A stretch of 64,000 nt of DNA from Cellvibrionales bacterium (lineage in GTDB: Bacteria; Pseudomonadota; Gammaproteobacteria; Pseudomonadales; JAHEIH01): NCBI GenBank assembly GCA_024639455.1, contig JAHEIH010000003.1:1-64000 (forward strand). Reading direction: 5' to 3'. Below, piece by piece: positions 42,791-52,540 of the stretch. The stretch's first letter is position 1, and the number at the start of each line of letters is the position of its first letter. The position numbers and the translations under genes are program-made. Under the pieces are notes generated by a model. That model searched no databases. It was not told the origin of the DNA and saw nothing but the letters and a program-made list of their open reading frames with translations.

Positions 42791-42897
42791 TGCACGCTCC
42801 AAGGCTAGGTTTTGTTGTGGTGAATTGTAACACGCAAAAGCGTTAATCGTGGTGCCTTGAAGGAGTGAAAATAAAACTGATTTTGTAAGTTTAGGCT

Positions 42898-42926
42898 TTG
42901 CTAATACGGCCTGAGTCGCGTAAAAT
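42898..42926 (+). promoter_or_regulatory. Candidate sigma-70 promoter for ndk
   Basis: TTGCTA (-35) and TAAAAT (-10) are spaced by 17 bases, upstream of ndk. A start near 42933 would leave a leader of about 60 bases. The leader contains CTTTT/AAAAG inverted repeat and a run of six T near 42961 whose role is unclear. Confidence 0.45.
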
Positions 42927-42992
42927 TGCCGCCTTTTAAAGCCCGCCAAAAGCGGTAGTGTTTTTTAACTTCTAGGCTTGGAGACAACTTAC

Positions 42993-43421
42993 ATGGCCAT
43001 CGAACGTACGCTTTCAATCGTTAAACCCGACGCAGTTGCAAAAAATGTTATCGGCGAAATCTACAGCCGCTTCGAAAAAGCGGGTCTGCAAATCGTTGCT
43101 TCTAAAATGTTGCACCTGTCTCGCGAGCAAGCTGAAGGCTTCTACGCTGAGCACAAAGAGCGCCCTTTCTTTGGTGCCCTCGTTGATTTCATGACCTCTG
43201 GTCCTGTGACTGTGCAAGTGTTGGAAGGCGAGAATGCTGTTCTGAAAAACCGCGAACTGATGGGTGCTACTAACCCTAAAGAAGCGGAAGCCGGCACCAT
43301 CCGCGCTGACTTCGCTGAGTCTATCGACGCTAACGCTGTGCATGGTTCAGATTCAACCACCTCTGCTGCGCGCGAAGTTGCTTACTTCTTTGCTGATAAC
43401 GAGATTTGCCCGCGCGGTTAA
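42993..43421 (+). CDS. ndk: Nucleoside diphosphate kinase
   Basis: A 142-residue kinase that transfers gamma-phosphate between nucleoside triphosphates and diphosphates via a phosphohistidine. The ATG of [15 protein letters not shown] is preceded by GGAG at a good distance. The active-site histidine lies in NAVHGSDS near residue 117, and the KPDAV loop near residue 11 is kept. The length is typical. It is the first gene of the conserved order ndk-rlmN-pilW-rodZ-ispG-hisS-yfgM-bamB-der. Confidence 0.98.
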   Translation: MAIERTLSIVKPDAVAKNVIGEIYSRFEKAGLQIVASKMLHLSREQAEGFYAEHKERPFFGALVDFMTSGPVTVQVLEGENAVLKNRELMGATNPKEAEAGTIRADFAESIDANAVHGSDSTTSAAREVAYFFADNEICPRG

Positions 43422-43440
43422 TGTCGAGTGAGGTTTTTCG

Positions 43441-44580
43441 GTGAGTACTGCTAAGGTCAACTTGCTGGGATTAAGCCCAGCGAAAATGGAAGCCTTCTTC
43501 GCGGATCTCGGCGAAAAACCTTTCCGTGCCCGTCAGGTGTTGAAGTGGGTCCACCACCGCGGTGTGATTGATTTTGACGCCATGACGGACGTGTCCAAAG
43601 CACTCCGCGAGAAACTCGCCGATGTCGCTGAAATTCGCCCCCCTGAAATGCTATCTCAAGCCGATTCTAAAGACGGTACCCGTAAATGGGTTATCCGCGT
43701 TGGTGAAAATAGCATGGTTGAGACCGTCTACATTCCCGAGGGTGAACGCGGCACTTTGTGTGTGTCGTCTCAGGTGGGTTGTAGCTTAGATTGCAGTTTC
43801 TGTTCTACCGGCAAACAGGGCTTTCAACGCGACCTGAGTGCCGCTGAAATCATTGGCCAAGTATGGTTGGCTAATAATTCTTTTAATAGTTTCGGTACGA
43901 CCAAAGGTCGCGCCGTGACCAATGTCGTCATGATGGGAATGGGCGAACCGCTCCTTAATTTCGACAATGTCGTCGACGCCATGATATTAATGATGGATGA
44001 CAACGCCTATGGTATTTCTAAACGCCGAGTGACCTTGTCGACATCGGGCGTAGTACCCGCGCTGGATAAATTGGCTGCGGTGTCAGAAGCCTCATTGGCG
44101 ATTTCACTGCATGCGCCCAATGATGAATTGCGCAACCAGTTGGTACCCATCAACAAGAAATACCCCATTGCGGAACTACTGCGTTCTGCCTACGAATACA
44201 TCGGTGGTCAAAGTGATACCCGCCGAGTAGTAACTGTTGAGTACACCTTAATAGCTGGTGTTAATGATCAACCTGCTCACGCGCGTGAGTTAGCGCAATT
44301 ACTTGCGGATTTCCCTTGTAAGATCAATCTGATACCCTTTAACCCGTTTCCTGGCTCAGGTTACGAACGCCCCAGTCGCAATGCGGTGCAGCGCTTTTGG
44401 GAATCGTTGACCAAAGCTGGATTTGTGGTCACAGTGCGTAAAACTCGTGGCGAAGATATCGACGGGGCATGTGGTCAGTTAGTGGGTAACTTCCAAGATA
44501 AGACGCGCCGCAGTGAGCGCTACAAACAACAACTGGGAAAGAATAATGATGAACAGGTGGTTCGCATTATCAATGACTAA
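43441..44580 (+). CDS. rlmN: 23S rRNA/tRNA m2A methyltransferase RlmN
   Basis: A 379-residue radical-SAM enzyme that methylates C2 of A2503 in 23S rRNA and A37 in some tRNAs. It starts at GTG with GTGAGG upstream. The radical-SAM CX3CX2C motif is CSLDCSFC, followed by [15 protein letters not shown] and [13 protein letters not shown] are RlmN motifs, and the C-terminal cysteine in [11 protein letters not shown] is the methyl-carrying residue. It is 19 bases after ndk. Confidence 0.97.
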   Translation: MSTAKVNLLGLSPAKMEAFFADLGEKPFRARQVLKWVHHRGVIDFDAMTDVSKALREKLADVAEIRPPEMLSQADSKDGTRKWVIRVGENSMVETVYIPEGERGTLCVSSQVGCSLDCSFCSTGKQGFQRDLSAAEIIGQVWLANNSFNSFGTTKGRAVTNVVMMGMGEPLLNFDNVVDAMILMMDDNAYGISKRRVTLSTSGVVPALDKLAAVSEASLAISLHAPNDELRNQLVPINKKYPIAELLRSAYEYIGGQSDTRRVVTVEYTLIAGVNDQPAHARELAQLLADFPCKINLIPFNPFPGSGYERPSRNAVQRFWESLTKAGFVVTVRKTRGEDIDGACGQLVGNFQDKTRRSERYKQQLGKNNDEQVVRIIND

Positions 44581-45343
44581 GCGCTTCACGCCTGTGCTGC
44601 GCAAAGCCGCGATGTTGCTATTAATCGCTGGATTGGTGGCGTGTGGTGGTGCCAGTAACGTAAAAACTAACGAGCCAACTAACCCAGAAGTTCTTCATAA
44701 AAAAATTCAGCTTGGTAAGAGCTACATTCAAAACGGCAATTTTGAACGCGCGCGTTTTCATTTGCGCGATGCCTTGAAGATGGCTCCTGAGTCTGCCGAA
44801 GTCCACGATGCGTTGGCCTTGATGTTCATGGCAACCGACGAAATGGCCTTGGCCGATGACTATTTTCAAAAGTCACTCAGTCGCGAGCCGAATAATTCGC
44901 GCTATCGCAACAACTACGCCTCTTTCTTGCTGTCGCAGCAACGCTTTGCCGATGCCGCCTCGCAGTTTCAGCGCGTCGTGGATGATGTTCTCTATGAAAA
45001 CAGAACTGACGCGATGGTGTCATTGGCCGTGTGCAAACGCGAATTAGACGATAGCGCGGCGGCAGCTGACCTCTTTGCTAAGGTGTTGCGCTTCAATCGC
45101 TTGCATCCGGTAGCTCTGTATTACACCAGTCTGATGCACTACGACGCTGGTAGCATCAGCATGGCTTACAACTATTGGCAGCGTCTCAATATGAGCAGTA
45201 GCGAGAGTGCCGCGAGTTTGCTGTTAGGTATTAAAATAGCCGAAGCTCAGGGTAGGCAAAACGACGCTGCCTCGATGGCTATAAAATTATCCAGCTTGTT
45301 TGGTAATTCAGTGGAGTATCGCGAATATCAGAACGGCCATTAA
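44573..45343 (+). CDS. pilW: Type IV pilus biogenesis lipoprotein PilW (PilF)
   Basis: A 256-residue lipoprotein that serves as pilotin for the secretin PilQ. With the ATG at 44573 the signal peptide ends at Cys24 in GLVAC, an ideal lipobox. An earlier ATG (44546) has a better ribosome site but gives a long signal. The mature part consists of TPR repeats ([40 protein letters not shown]), typical of PilF/PilW, which carry about six. Its start overlaps the rlmN stop. The position between rlmN and rodZ is conserved in gammaproteobacteria. Confidence 0.92.
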   Translation: MTKRFTPVLRKAAMLLLIAGLVACGGASNVKTNEPTNPEVLHKKIQLGKSYIQNGNFERARFHLRDALKMAPESAEVHDALALMFMATDEMALADDYFQKSLSREPNNSRYRNNYASFLLSQQRFADAASQFQRVVDDVLYENRTDAMVSLAVCKRELDDSAAAADLFAKVLRFNRLHPVALYYTSLMHYDAGSISMAYNYWQRLNMSSSESAASLLLGIKIAEAQGRQNDAASMAIKLSSLFGNSVEYREYQNGH

Positions 45344-45377
45344 CCCCATCTAAAAATAACAAAAAAGGACAACAAAG

Positions 45378-46271
45378 ATGAGTGATGACAACATCACCGA
45401 AGTACCACCCACGCCAGGCGAGCTGCTAAAGGCAGGTCGTGAAGCCAAGGGTCTGAGCTTGGAAGACGTCAGCGATTCATTACATATTTTGCTGTCGAAC
45501 CTGCGCGCCATCGAGGAAGACCGGTTTGACGATGTGCTCAAGGGCACGACTTTCGTACGTGGCTATATTCGCCGCTATGCTGAGCACCTGGGCTTGGATG
45601 CTGAACATATTGTTAGTATTTTCAATAGCCGCTATGCACCCGCAGAAACGAAGGTGGCCGGGCACGTCGTGAAAAAGCCAGCGCGTTTGGCGAAGACCCA
45701 TGTCGTTATGGCAAGCAAGGGCTCACGTAAAGGCGTCAAATTCGTACTTAGCGTATTGTTAGTGCTGGCGCTGTTGGTTGGTTTGGTCGGTGTAGTAGTG
45801 CAACTCGGGTTGTTAGAGAAGTTTTTTACCAGTGAACCAGCCACGGCAAGCCAGCCAGCGCTGTTGAAATTGCCTGAGGAGCAGCCAGTGCCAGCATTGG
45901 TTGATCCAGAAAGTGAAGCCACCCGCGAGGCGGGTGTGAATGCGCCGGGGCAAGATCAGGAAAAGGTGTCGGTGGGTGATGTTGTTCCTTCTGAAAGGGT
46001 TCCTGATGCCGCGGCTGACAGTGAACCCGTTGTTCTGCGTGATCGATTGAATTTTGAACTTAGCGGCGATAGCTGGATCGAAGTACGCGACGCCAGTGGC
46101 GAGCGCTTGTTCGCCGACTTGGTGCGAGAGGGGCGCCAGCTGAGTTTGGACGGCGATGCGCCTTTTAGTGTCATCATTGGTGATGGCCGTGGCGTTGCTT
46201 TGAGTTACAATGGGCGCCCGTTGAATTATAGCTATGCCCGCAACGGCTATGCGGAAATTACAGTACCTTAA
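45378..46271 (+). CDS. rodZ: Cytoskeleton protein RodZ
   Basis: A 297-residue protein linking MreB to the membrane. The N-terminal Xre-type HTH is at about residues 10-75 ([22 protein letters not shown]), a basic region follows, and one transmembrane helix lies at about residues 115-138. The periplasmic C-terminal DUF4115 domain ([21 protein letters not shown]) ends the protein. The linker is Pro/Glu-rich. It is 34 bases after pilW, with AAAAAGGAC before the ATG. Confidence 0.96.
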   Translation: MSDDNITEVPPTPGELLKAGREAKGLSLEDVSDSLHILLSNLRAIEEDRFDDVLKGTTFVRGYIRRYAEHLGLDAEHIVSIFNSRYAPAETKVAGHVVKKPARLAKTHVVMASKGSRKGVKFVLSVLLVLALLVGLVGVVVQLGLLEKFFTSEPATASQPALLKLPEEQPVPALVDPESEATREAGVNAPGQDQEKVSVGDVVPSERVPDAAADSEPVVLRDRLNFELSGDSWIEVRDASGERLFADLVREGRQLSLDGDAPFSVIIGDGRGVALSYNGRPLNYSYARNGYAEITVP

Positions 46272-46282
46272 ACGAGAGAATT

Positions 46283-47395
46283 ATGCAGTTTACTTCGCCG
46301 ATTACGCGTCGAAAATCACGTCAAATCATGGTGGGCAACGTGCCTGTGGGTGGCGACGCCCCCATTTCAGTACAGAGTATGACCAATACCGAGACCTGTG
46401 ATGTGGCGGCAACCGTGGGCCAGATTCAAGCTTTGGCGGACGTCGGTGCTGACATCGTGCGTGTTTCAGTGCCCTCTATGGAGGCTGCCGAGGCCTTTAA
46501 ACTGATCAAACAGCAGTCGCCTGTACCGTTGGTGGCGGACATCCACTTTGATTACAAAATTGCCCTTAAAGTTGCCGAATACGGTGTTGACTGCCTACGC
46601 ATTAATCCGGGCAATATTGGCCGTGAGGATCGTGTGCGCGAAGTGGTTGAAGCCGCTCGTCACCGCGGCATTCCCATCCGCATTGGTGTTAATGCAGGCT
46701 CTTTGGAAAAGGATCTACAGAAAAAATACGGCGAGCCGACACCGGCGGCATTGGTGGAGTCGGCGATGCGCCATATCGACATTTTAGATCGCATGAATTT
46801 TCCCGATTTCAAACTCAGTTTGAAAGCGTCGGATGTTTTCATGACCGTGGCGGCCTACCGTCAAATTGCTAGTCAAATTGAACAGCCTCTCCACCTTGGT
46901 ATCACCGAGGCAGGTGGTCTTCGCTCGGGTACGGTTAAGTCTTCAGTCGGTCTTGGTATGTTACTTATGGATGGTATTGGCGACACCTTGCGCGTGTCGT
47001 TGGCGGCCGATCCAGTGCAAGAAATCAAAGTAGGTTTCGATATTTTGCGCAGTCTTAAATTGCGCACCAAAGGCATTAACTTTATTGCCTGTCCCAGTTG
47101 TTCAAGACAAAACTTCGATGTGGTGAAAACCATGAATGAGTTGGAGTCGCGCTTGGATGACGTCAATACCACCCTCGACGTGGCGGTGATTGGTTGTGTG
47201 GTTAACGGCCCGGGCGAAGCCCGTGAAGCCGATATCGGCTTGACCGGTGGAACCCCCAATAACTTGATATACGTCGACGGTAAACCCAATACTAAACAGG
47301 TCAATGATGGCTTGGTGGATCGTCTTGAAAGTATGATTCGCCAGCGCGTCGCGGAAAAAGAAGCCGCCGACAAAGACCTCATCGCGAAGCAATAA
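46283..47395 (+). CDS. ispG: 4-hydroxy-3-methylbut-2-enyl diphosphate synthase IspG
   Basis: A 370-residue [4Fe-4S] enzyme of the MEP isoprenoid route, converting MEcPP to HMBPP. The TIM-barrel half includes [15 protein letters not shown] and LVADIHFDY. The iron-sulfur cysteines are in [10 protein letters not shown] and GCVVNGPGE, with the conserved glutamate in the latter. Normal length. It is 11 bases downstream of rodZ, with GAGAGAAT before the ATG. Confidence 0.98.
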   Translation: MQFTSPITRRKSRQIMVGNVPVGGDAPISVQSMTNTETCDVAATVGQIQALADVGADIVRVSVPSMEAAEAFKLIKQQSPVPLVADIHFDYKIALKVAEYGVDCLRINPGNIGREDRVREVVEAARHRGIPIRIGVNAGSLEKDLQKKYGEPTPAALVESAMRHIDILDRMNFPDFKLSLKASDVFMTVAAYRQIASQIEQPLHLGITEAGGLRSGTVKSSVGLGMLLMDGIGDTLRVSLAADPVQEIKVGFDILRSLKLRTKGINFIACPSCSRQNFDVVKTMNELESRLDDVNTTLDVAVIGCVVNGPGEAREADIGLTGGTPNNLIYVDGKPNTKQVNDGLVDRLESMIRQRVAEKEAADKDLIAKQ

Positions 47396-47410
47396 ACCGG
47401 AAAAATTAAC

Positions 47411-48697
47411 GTGGCAAAAATTACCGCCATCCGTGGCATGAACGACAATTTGCCTGGCCAAACTGTGCGCTGGCAATACCTTGAATCGACGCTGGCGCGC
47501 ATCTTGACCAGCTATAATTACGACGAAATTCGCTTCCCCGTGCTTGAGCGCACTGAGTTGTTTAAACGCTCGATCGGCGAGGTGACAGATATCGTTGAAA
47601 AAGAAATGTATACCTTCGACGACCGCAACGGCGACAGCCTTACGCTGCGCCCTGAAGGTACCGCTTGCTGTGTGCGCGCATGTGAAGAGCACGGCTTGCT
47701 TTACAATCAAACCCAACGTTTGTGGTACATGGGCCCCATGTTCCGTTACGAACGCCCCCAAAAAGGCCGCCTGCGACAGTTTCACCAACTCGGTGTTGAA
47801 ACGTTTGGTATGCAGGGGCCTGATATCGACGCCGAAGTGATTTTGATCTCGGCGCGGTTTTGGCGCGAACTGGGCATCGGCGAGCATTTAACCTTACAGT
47901 TAAACACCATTGGTAGCGCTGTTAATCGCCGAGACTACGGTGCGGCGCTGGTGGAATACCTTTCTAACCGCAAGTCAGAGCTCGATGAAGATAGCCAACG
48001 TCGCCTCGAAAGTAACCCGTTGCGCATCCTTGATAGCAAAGACCCCAATACCCAGGCTCTGCTGGATGATGCGCCCAAATTACACGATTATATCGATGCT
48101 GAAAGCATGGCTCATTTTCAAGGTGTGTGTGACATACTGGACGCCTGCGGTGTGTCGTATGAAATTAACCAACGCCTCGTGCGTGGCTTAGATTACTACT
48201 GCAACACCGTGTTCGAATGGGTGACTGATCAACTAGGCGCGCAAGGTACGGTGTGTGCCGGTGGTCGCTACGATGGTTTGGTGAAACAGTTGGGCGGACG
48301 AGATACCCCCGCGGTGGGTTTTGCCATGGGAATTGAGCGCTGCACCTTGTTGTTAGAAACCCTCAATGCCTACCCCGATAACGTCGATGCGGGCCCAGAT
48401 GTATTCGTGATGTTACCCGATGACAAGGTAGGCGTTCAATTAATGGCGTTGGTTGAAGGTTTGCGCCAAGCCCTGCCTGGCGTACAATGTGTCGCCAACT
48501 GTGGTGGTGGCTCCTTTAAGAGCCAAATGAAGCGCGCCGACAAAAGTGGTGCGCGCTTCGCGGTGATTGTCGGCGAGCGCGAACTGGCTGACAATACTGT
48601 ATTAATTAAACCTTTACGTGACGCCTCGCTAGAGCAGCAAACCGTGTCGCGTGAAAATATGGCAAATGCCCTGCAAGCCTTGCTGGCACAGCAATAA
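47411..48697 (+). CDS. hisS: Histidyl-tRNA synthetase
   Basis: A 428-residue class II aminoacyl-tRNA synthetase starting with GTG. Motif 2 appears in the segment [24 protein letters not shown]; the histidine-specific motifs are LVRGLDYY and AGGRYDGL. Motif 3 is [10 protein letters not shown]. An anticodon-binding domain follows. Length and composition are standard. Confidence 0.98.
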   Translation: MAKITAIRGMNDNLPGQTVRWQYLESTLARILTSYNYDEIRFPVLERTELFKRSIGEVTDIVEKEMYTFDDRNGDSLTLRPEGTACCVRACEEHGLLYNQTQRLWYMGPMFRYERPQKGRLRQFHQLGVETFGMQGPDIDAEVILISARFWRELGIGEHLTLQLNTIGSAVNRRDYGAALVEYLSNRKSELDEDSQRRLESNPLRILDSKDPNTQALLDDAPKLHDYIDAESMAHFQGVCDILDACGVSYEINQRLVRGLDYYCNTVFEWVTDQLGAQGTVCAGGRYDGLVKQLGGRDTPAVGFAMGIERCTLLLETLNAYPDNVDAGPDVFVMLPDDKVGVQLMALVEGLRQALPGVQCVANCGGGSFKSQMKRADKSGARFAVIVGERELADNTVLIKPLRDASLEQQTVSRENMANALQALLAQQ

Positions 48698-48708
48698 CGG
48701 AGAATATT

Positions 48709-49377
48709 TTGGAAGACTATCGCACTGATGAAGAACAGGTAGAAGCCCTCAAACGTTGGTGGCAGGAAAACGGTACTAGCACCATCATTGCCATTGCCTT
48801 GGCGGTGGCTGTTTCGTTTGGCTGGCGTTTCTGGCAAGACCAGCAGCAAGCAGAGAAAGAGGCCGCTTCTTCGATCTATCAAGAATTGTTGGCGTTGATG
48901 TCTGCGCCCAACCTGAGCGAGAGTCAGCGTGCTACGGCGGGTACCTTGGTAGGTCGGCTGAGCGAGCAATTTGCTGGCACAGGCTACGATCAGTTGGCAG
49001 CTTTAGCCAGCGCCCGTTTGGCGATGGACAGCGGTGATTTCGACAAGGCGGCTGCAGAGTTGCTTAAATTACAAGGCCAAAAACTCGGCGCAGAGATGGC
49101 TGCCCTGGTTAATTTGCGCTTTGCCAAGGTGCAATTTTCACAGCAGAACTACAGCGCGGCGCTAAGCTCACTGGCGGGTGATATGCAGCAATATGCCGCA
49201 CAAGCTGCTGAATTGCGTGGTGATGTTTTGGCTGCCCAAGGAGATAGTAGCGCTGCGGCGGCGGCCTACGAAGAAGCACAAAGTTTGGTTGCTAGTGATG
49301 ACATGTTGCGCCCAAGCCCCTTGCTACGCATAAAAATTGAGTCGCTTGCCTCAACCAATTCTGGAGACAATGCCTAA
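48709..49377 (+). CDS. yfgM: YfgM family tetratricopeptide protein
   Basis: A 222-residue inner-membrane-anchored periplasmic protein that starts at TTG with ACGGAG upstream. DEEQVEALKRWWQENGT is the classic YfgM N-terminus; the membrane helix is about residues 24-42. TPR-like helices make up the rest (GDFDKAAAELLKLQGQKLG and similar). It is thought to help periplasmic chaperoning at the Sec translocon with PpiD. Its stop overlaps the bamB start by one base. Confidence 0.93.
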   Translation: MEDYRTDEEQVEALKRWWQENGTSTIIAIALAVAVSFGWRFWQDQQQAEKEAASSIYQELLALMSAPNLSESQRATAGTLVGRLSEQFAGTGYDQLAALASARLAMDSGDFDKAAAELLKLQGQKLGAEMAALVNLRFAKVQFSQQNYSAALSSLAGDMQQYAAQAAELRGDVLAAQGDSSAAAAAYEEAQSLVASDDMLRPSPLLRIKIESLASTNSGDNA

Positions 49378-50516
49378 TGGCTATTAAACGCCTTGTCCTG
49401 CTCGCCTTAGCGAGCATGTTGATTGCCTGTAGTAGCAACGATGAGAAAGTCTTGCCACCAGCCGAATTGATTGACTTCAAGGCCGAAGTCACCTTGAAGA
49501 CGCTGTGGAGTGAAAACGTAGGCAATGGTCAAGGCGATATCTACAACCGCTTGCAGCCGGTGGTGTCTGGTGGTCTGATCTATGCCGCTGCCAACAGCGG
49601 AGATGTCGTGGCCCTGAATAAAACCAAAGGTCGCCGCGTGTGGTCGCTTGATCTCGACACTGAGTTGTCAGGCGGTGTGAGTGTGGCGGATAGTCGCCTA
49701 TTCGTGGCCGCGGTAACGGGTGATGTCATTGCTCTCAACAGTGATAACGGTAGTGAGGTTTGGCGCCACAATGTCGGTGCTGAAGTTTTGTCACCTGTGG
49801 CGGCTAATGCATCTGTCGCCGTGGTACAAACCCTCGATGGTCGACTGATCGGCTTAGATGCCAGCAGTGGCGAAGAAAAGTGGGAATTCGCTACTACCGT
49901 GCCGGTACTGACCATGCGCTCGGTGAGCACGCCCTTACTGATCAACGATACTGTAGTCGCCGGTTTCTCTAGTGGTAAAGCGGTAGCCCTGGACGCTAAC
50001 GACGGCAAAATCCGTTGGGAACGCCGTGTGGCTATCCCCAAGGGGCGCTCGGAACTTGATCGTATCGTCGACATCGACGGCAGTCTGTTGTACCGCAACG
50101 ATTTGGTCTATGCGGCGAGTTACCAGGGCAACGCCATGGCGATTGAGCCCAGCAATGGCCGTGTTATTTGGTCTGAGCCGGCGTCCAGTTACAACGGCCT
50201 CGCCAACGGCTTCGGCAATATATACATCAGTGATGCCGAAGGTTCGGTCATCGCTCTAGCTGAAGCCAACGGTGATATTCGCTGGCAGCGTACTGAGTTG
50301 GCGCGTCGTCGATTATCAGACCCGGCGGCGATCAGTTCCTACGTTGTGGTAGGTGATTTCGAAGGCTACGTGCACTTTCTGTCACAGGTCGACGGCCACA
50401 TGGCTGGTCGCATTCGCATTGATGGTGATGGCGTGCGTGCCCCCATGCTTGTCGATGGCGACGTGTTGTATGTATTCGGCAATAGCGGTCGTTTGGCGGC
50501 CTTGAAAGTTAAGTAA
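49377..50516 (+). CDS. bamB: Outer-membrane protein assembly factor BamB
   Basis: A 379-residue lipoprotein of the BAM complex. The lipobox is LIAC with Cys18. The rest is an eight-bladed beta-propeller of PQQ-like repeats (for example [21 protein letters not shown] and [18 protein letters not shown]). It is in the usual order between yfgM and der. The start ATG uses the last base of the yfgM stop. Confidence 0.96.
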   Translation: MAIKRLVLLALASMLIACSSNDEKVLPPAELIDFKAEVTLKTLWSENVGNGQGDIYNRLQPVVSGGLIYAAANSGDVVALNKTKGRRVWSLDLDTELSGGVSVADSRLFVAAVTGDVIALNSDNGSEVWRHNVGAEVLSPVAANASVAVVQTLDGRLIGLDASSGEEKWEFATTVPVLTMRSVSTPLLINDTVVAGFSSGKAVALDANDGKIRWERRVAIPKGRSELDRIVDIDGSLLYRNDLVYAASYQGNAMAIEPSNGRVIWSEPASSYNGLANGFGNIYISDAEGSVIALAEANGDIRWQRTELARRRLSDPAAISSYVVVGDFEGYVHFLSQVDGHMAGRIRIDGDGVRAPMLVDGDVLYVFGNSGRLAALKVK

Positions 50517-50536
50517 TCGACGGAAAGAATTATTTT

Positions 50537-51946
50537 ATGTTACCTGTGATCGCTCTGGTTGGTCGCCCTAATGTGGGTAAATCGACCCTTTTTAATCGCT
50601 TGACGCGTACCCGCGATGCACTGGTGGCGGACTATTCTGGCCTGACCCGCGATCGTAAATACGGTGAGGCGGAATACGACGGCAAGCGTTTCTTGTTGGT
50701 CGACACCGGCGGTATTCTTGGCGGCGAAACCGGCATTGATGAAATGATGGCGAACCAGAGCTATCAGGCTATCGACGAGGCTGATGCCGTATTCTTTCTG
50801 GTGGACGGCCGCGAGGGAATGACGGGTGTTGATCAAGAGATTGCACAGCGCTTGCGCCGCCAAGAAAAGCCCTTTTTCTTGGTAGTGAATAAAACCGATG
50901 GTGTAGATCCTAATCAGGCCCTGGCTGACTTTTATGCTATGGGTGTGGAAGCGGTCTTTCCGATTGCCGCTGCTCAGGGCACGGGCATTCGCCCGTTGAT
51001 GAAAGAGGCGTTGCACGATTTTCCCGAGATCGATCCAGAGGAAGAAGCAAGCCGCGACGACCGTATCAAAATGGCGATTATTGGCCGCCCCAACGTCGGT
51101 AAATCTACCCTGGTGAATCGTTTGCTGGGCGAGGACAGAGTGGTGGTGTTCGATATGCCTGGTACTACTCGCGACAGTATCTATATCGATTACGAGCGCA
51201 ACGAACAGCCCTATACCATTATCGATACCGCCGGTGTTCGCCGTCGTAAGAACGTCAAAGAGACGGTGGAAAAGTTCTCCATCATTAAAACCCTTCAGGC
51301 GGTACAAGATGCCAATGTCGTGGTGGTGGTGATGGATGCCCGTGAGGGGCTAGTAGATCAAGATCTACACATGCTGGGTTTCGCCATCGAGAATGGCCGA
51401 GGCTTGGTTATTGCTATCAATAAATGGGATGGCTTAGACGAGTATCAACGTGGCCGCATCAAAGCCGACATCGAGCGCCGTTTGGTTTTTGCCAACTACG
51501 CTGACATTCACTTTATTTCCGCACTGCATGGTTCTGGGGTAGGGGTGCTTTACAAGTCTATCGACGAGGCCTTCCGTTCTGCTACGGCGCGATTTGGTAC
51601 CCACAAGCTGACCCAAATCTTGGAAGGCGCCATCTTTGAGCATCAGCCACCCAGCATTAATGGTCGCCGCATTAAATTGCGCTATGCCCACGCTGGTGGT
51701 CACAACCCGCCAATTATCGTGATTCACGGTAATCAAATCGATAAAGTCCCAGAGGCTTATAAACGCTACTTGGAAAAAGTCTTCCGCCGTGAACTCAAGT
51801 TGTCGGGAACGCCGATGCGTATTGAGTTTAAAGGCTCGGAAAACCCCTTTGCGAGCAAGAAGGCTCCGGCTAATTCTCAAAAGGCGGCTAAAGAGCGTCG
51901 CTTAAAGCAAATGCGCGACAAGAAGAAGCCCACCGCGAAGCGTTAG
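50537..51946 (+). CDS. der: Ribosome biogenesis GTPase Der
   Basis: A 469-residue protein with two tandem GTPase domains. The first G1 motif, [12 protein letters not shown], is near residue 9 and the second, [12 protein letters not shown], near residue 184. Both G3 (DTGG, DTAG) and G4 (NKTDG, NKWDG) motifs are present. The C-terminal KH-like domain ends in a basic tail ([13 protein letters not shown]). It acts in 50S assembly. A near-perfect inverted repeat follows after the stop. Confidence 0.98.
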   Translation: MLPVIALVGRPNVGKSTLFNRLTRTRDALVADYSGLTRDRKYGEAEYDGKRFLLVDTGGILGGETGIDEMMANQSYQAIDEADAVFFLVDGREGMTGVDQEIAQRLRRQEKPFFLVVNKTDGVDPNQALADFYAMGVEAVFPIAAAQGTGIRPLMKEALHDFPEIDPEEEASRDDRIKMAIIGRPNVGKSTLVNRLLGEDRVVVFDMPGTTRDSIYIDYERNEQPYTIIDTAGVRRRKNVKETVEKFSIIKTLQAVQDANVVVVVMDAREGLVDQDLHMLGFAIENGRGLVIAINKWDGLDEYQRGRIKADIERRLVFANYADIHFISALHGSGVGVLYKSIDEAFRSATARFGTHKLTQILEGAIFEHQPPSINGRRIKLRYAHAGGHNPPIIVIHGNQIDKVPEAYKRYLEKVFRRELKLSGTPMRIEFKGSENPFASKKAPANSQKAAKERRLKQMRDKKKPTAKR

Positions 51947-51953
51947 TATTCAT

Positions 51954-51988
51954 TGTGGCATTTATGAATACTGCTCATAAGTGCCACA
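51954..51988. repeat. 14-bp near-perfect inverted repeat after der
   Basis: TGTGGCATTTATGA and TCATAAGTGCCACA pair over 13 of 14 positions, with a 7-nt loop. No T run follows directly, so it is not a standard intrinsic terminator. It lies between der and the promoter side of the next operon. It could be an operator for the molybdenum hydroxylase genes, or a transcript-stabilising hairpin. Confidence 0.6.
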
Positions 51989-52060
51989 TAATTTGTCATA
52001 CAATACCCCTTTTCAAAATGTGATAAGATATCTCTGGTCATTAATAATAAGAGGTCTTCC

Positions 52061-52525
52061 ATGGCAACGTTCCAACTAACAGTAAACAATCGATCGGTGT
52101 CGGTCGATGTTGACGCTGACACGCCTTTGTTGTGGGTGTTGCGCGATGAATTGAACTACGTGGGTACTAAATATGGTTGCGGCGCAGGTGCCTGTGGCGC
52201 GTGTACTGTTCACGTGAATGGCGCGGCTGTTCGCTCTTGCCAGCTGCCCATCTCGGCGCTCGGTGATATGCCGGTGACCACCATTGAGGGTTTAGCCTAT
52301 AACGCCGCTGATCTGCACCCTGTGCAACAGGCATGGTTAGAGCACGACGTGGCACAGTGTGGTTATTGTCAGCCCGGCCAAATGATGTCGGCCGCGGCAC
52401 TGCTTGCGCAAACCCCCAATCCTAGTGACGCCGATATCGATGCCTTTATGCAAGGCAATATCTGCCGCTGTGGCACTTACACGCGAATCCGAGCGGCCAT
52501 CAAAACCGCCGCAAAGAACGTTTAG
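52061..52525 (+). CDS. Molybdenum hydroxylase small [2Fe-2S] subunit (IorA type)
   Basis: A 154-residue iron-sulfur protein. The plant-type ferredoxin cluster is [18 protein letters not shown] (about residues 39-56), and the second [2Fe-2S] cluster domain has CGYCQPGQM and CRCGTY. This is the electron-transfer subunit for the large subunit that follows 15 bases downstream. It has no signal peptide and would co-fold with, and be exported by, its partner's twin-arginine signal. Substrate class is not clear from this subunit. Confidence 0.93.
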   Translation: MATFQLTVNNRSVSVDVDADTPLLWVLRDELNYVGTKYGCGAGACGACTVHVNGAAVRSCQLPISALGDMPVTTIEGLAYNAADLHPVQQAWLEHDVAQCGYCQPGQMMSAAALLAQTPNPSDADIDAFMQGNICRCGTYTRIRAAIKTAAKNV

Positions 52526-52540
52526 CAGGAGAGCTTAGCC

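Noticed and set aside
42929..42966. Intrinsic terminator or attenuator before ndk
   Set aside because: The stem needs a bulge, and its left arm begins at or before the predicted start site, so the RNA hairpin would be incomplete.
47102..47887. 261-codon minus-strand frame
   Set aside because: Antisense to ispG and hisS, both of which have complete family motifs.
50540..51307. 255-codon minus-strand frame
   Set aside because: Antisense to der, whose GTPase motifs fill the same bases.
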